Positions 41,101-42,253 of a stretch of DNA of 42,253 nt are shown here, piece by piece. A program made the translations under genes and the position numbers. Each line of letters begins with the position of its first letter. The first letter of the stretch is position 1. Origin of the DNA: an uncultured Aquimarina sp. (GTDB lineage Bacteria; Bacteroidota; Bacteroidia; Flavobacteriales; Flavobacteriaceae); the NCBI RefSeq assembly GCF_947500065.1, contig NZ_CANMQT010000021.1:1-42253 (forward strand). Direction: 5' to 3'. A model generated the notes under the pieces. It had not been told where the DNA came from, did no database searches, and saw only the letters and a list, made by a program, of their open reading frames with translations.

Positions 41101-42253
41101 AACGCTGGTACAGTAACTGTGGATATTGTCGATGCTGATATTATTGCTATTGATCCAGGATTTATTCAAACGGGAGGTACAGATAGTAGTACTCATAATG
41201 CTGTGGCAGCAACAAATACATTTACAGAAAGTGATAGCTTTTTATTTCCAGTGCCACCAGCACTTCACTCTTCTCCAGATTGTACAGGTACTGTGTATAA
41301 CTTAAGTTGGGACACGGCTCCTAATGCAGCGAATGATAATGAATTTGATTGGACACCAGACGGAAGTCTTTCAAGAACATTTAATGATGTGAATGGATCA
41401 GGTGTTAACATTACATCTGCTTTTGCTGGGGCAGGAACCGGGACTCTTGATATTTGGAGTTCTGGATTTACCGGAACTGGTTCGGGAACTACTCCAAGTG
41501 TAGGATCGGAATCTGCTTCTGGATTTCAGGAAGTACTTCAAGTATTTACTTCTGGCTTTACAGCTGGTAATAGTATTACTCAGACGATTACATTTTCTGG
41601 ATCTGCAACAACAATTTTTTCGGCAGGGTTTGACTTATTTGATATTGATACAGATATTCCTACAAGTGTAGGAGATAAATTAACCATTACAGCTATTGAT
41701 GGTTTAGGGAATACAATTTTTCCGACATTTACTAATGCTGCTACTCCAGCTTATACTTCTGATAATTCTACTGGAGTTATTAATGCAAATAGTAGAATGA
41801 CTAGCTTTTTGAACAGGATGATAGGAGTCAATTTCTCGGATTCTGACGGTATCGCTAGTATTACAGTTGTATGGGAAGATTGTGATACCTGTAATCCTTT
41901 GGAAAACCATGGATATGGTTTTGGTAATTTTGATTTTTGTACAGAGATACCTCCAACGGTCAGCATTGCAGATGTTACGGTTGCAGAAGGAGATGATGCT
42001 GTATTTGCAGTAAGTCTAAGCAATCCAAGCAGTGAAGCGATCACAGTTACCTTTACGATCGATGATGCTACGGCAGTAGAGACGGGAGATTATACAGAAC
42101 CCGCTACCTTAACAGTTACGATTCCAGCAGGAAGCACTACGGTAAATGTTACAGTTCCTACTGTTGAAGATACGACCAACGAACCTACGGAGACTTTTGA
42201 AGTTAATATCACAGGCGCAGAAACAGATACGACCAATACGACACTAACAGTTA
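38176..42253 (+). CDS. Large secreted multidomain adhesin (TSP3, CBM-like, Calx-beta, SdrB-like), 5' part
   Basis: An uninterrupted frame from the ATG at 38176 runs off the window (at least 1359 residues; stop beyond the end). A signal peptide (about 1-35, LLLLCFLFSHSLSYGQ) opens it. Residues about 40-405 look like a beta-propeller (FSPDGSRLFFG, LGPDGNLYVSV). A calcium-binding thrombospondin type 3 segment (about 411-500) is rich in DxDGDGIxD and Asp runs. A carbohydrate-binding-like module (about 506-725) starts NLVLNADFEDGYAYW. A second TSP3 motif (DSDGDGIADCYDLDSDDDG) lies near 731. A Calx-beta-like domain (about 813-919) and an SdrB-like domain (about 925-1014, RIHYDPNGNGIWD) follow, then an unassigned module (about 1030-1255) and a second Calx-beta (from 1259). 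A T9SS C-terminal signal is expected past the window. Ligand unknown. Confidence 0.88.
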   Translation, partial: MKKITQILLGHSRLLSNMILLLLCFLFSHSLSYGQTFDAHWWNGNGYLLDFRTDPPTVTCGLTSDGAFEATGTWSDQSTGDLIFYVDDGTVRDDAGVLYTNGSGLNSNGTRTQMATVLPVPGTNAQRMYVLHSDGRDEDRDGTVYYSIVDIPSKTVLSKNNLLKSDNSEAIFGTNNSGLCGAWIGSIAKNSAGCVTDCPGSLNIWKIDGDNPLSALRADTPDLVVPLPANLARSGERGSIRFSQQNDRIALALEGGSSTIDGGVWYADFDDSDASIGAWTKVPISSTLDTQTGYSVEFSPDGSRLFFGHQINTVFDGQFTGWNGDLYVHDIGDNFSTSLVGADIISGVQLGPDGNLYVSVVGNTTLFYMTNPDLVSSTVAATFLSVAIPGGCSQGFNFSQQIVFFDVCLGDTDGDGIIDESDNCPFIANAGQEDDDLDGIGNVCDDDDDNDGVPDTTDVCPGFDDTVDNDGDNVPDECDQDDDNDGISDAVECAGTGGLNGAFGPNLVLNADFEDGYAYWTSDFNRGSNNNTGGGGVPDTSGGCGSQGWVAVSPFASVNGICDNNYDYNGATADGRILIIDANQTGSNIYNNTITSSAQSCLPRLEPDHTTGTGNSLYVDPSDIVGESYWKQVIPNITPNTDYLFSCWIMVIEEDPRLVFKIDGVDVFGPVDLDRLTGGVNGSDEWQEVFFLWNSGTVSGATSIEIANTQAGCGGNDIRIDDITFALSLPDSDGDGIADCYDLDSDDDGCSDANEAYDNINADGGDGQAYGTGTPPTTDPATGLVILETGIDYSTGTNASVTDSGINVCIEPMVDSVSSPTVTEGTDLVHTVTLSGATVNPTDYPFTLADGTATAGADYTNSPTFSNSVTLSGSILTVPAGVTDFTVTYPTSTDALSDSGETTTLTVGGVSGTGTINDPAPTTVVGRIHYDPNGNGIWDNIENGINGIDVIVTDSGGLIQTVTTNSNGIWSATLVNAGTVTVDIVDADIIAIDPGFIQTGGTDSSTHNAVAATNTFTESDSFLFPVPPALHSSPDCTGTVYNLSWDTAPNAANDNEFDWTPDGSLSRTFNDVNGSGVNITSAFAGAGTGTLDIWSSGFTGTGSGTTPSVGSESASGFQEVLQVFTSGFTAGNSITQTITFSGSATTIFSAGFDLFDIDTDIPTSVGDKLTITAIDGLGNTIFPTFTNAATPAYTSDNSTGVINANSRMTSFLNRMIGVNFSDSDGIASITVVWEDCDTCNPLENHGYGFGNFDFCTEIPPTVSIADVTVAEGDDAVFAVSLSNPSSEAITVTFTIDDATAVETGDYTEPATLTVTIPAGSTTVNVTVPTVEDTTNEPTETFEVNITGAETDTTNTTLTV

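Overview
The window looks like a chromosomal segment of a low-GC marine-type member of the Flavobacteriaceae (phylum Bacteroidota); an Aquimarina-like genome would fit, but genus cannot be settled from this sequence. The pointers are a type IX secretion (T9SS) type B C-terminal domain next to a PorP/SprF protein, promoters of the TAnnTTTG type with a TTTG element 18 bases upstream, A-rich start contexts with almost no Shine-Dalgarno sequences, and families typical of this group (DUF2851, DUF3467, PspC, CBS-domain PLP enzyme, HEIGH metallopeptidase lipoprotein). No phage, insertion sequence, CRISPR array or plasmid gene is visible.

Layout. 1-2225: end of a secreted HYR-repeat adhesin and its PorP/SprF partner. 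2281-6593 (minus): a NamZ-like cell-wall muramidase lipoprotein, then a TPR sensor histidine kinase overlapping its LuxR-type response regulator. 6602-17064 (mostly plus): LolC/E-like ABC permease, CBS-domain cysteine/cystathionine synthase, AraC regulator, a metallopeptidase lipoprotein (minus), then DUF2851, PspC and K+ channel genes, an AGCS amino-acid:Na+ symporter and a membrane-anchored helix-hairpin-helix protein. 17181-19972: an acyl-CoA dehydrogenase and an archaeal-type alpha-amylase lipoprotein behind a strong inverted-repeat operator.

20141-35239 is the translation/transcription core: rpsU (the only gene here with a full Shine-Dalgarno), a XerC/D recombinase, hpf, tRNA-Thr/Tyr/Gly/Thr, tuf, tRNA-Trp, secE, nusG, rplK, rplA, rplJ, rplL, rpoB and rpoC. 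The tRNA-tuf-secE-nusG-rplKAJL-rpoBC order matches the E. coli order, apart from the added tRNA-Trp. 35312-37826 holds DUF3467, a Mpo1-like membrane protein and prfC (minus). 38176 to the end is the 5' part of a very large secreted adhesin (thrombospondin type 3, carbohydrate-binding-like, Calx-beta and SdrB-like modules), whose stop lies beyond the window.

Most of the window is ordinary housekeeping DNA, and I do not see an obvious new multi-gene system. The most interesting signals are regulatory: the solitary Shine-Dalgarno of rpsU in a genome that otherwise avoids them; intrinsic terminators that overlap the next promoter (rpsU/xerC, hpf/tRNA) or the next coding sequence (AGCS symporter/HhH gene); hairpins between rplL, rpoB and rpoC, one of them a REP-like element; and the twin LacI-like operator in front of the amylase.
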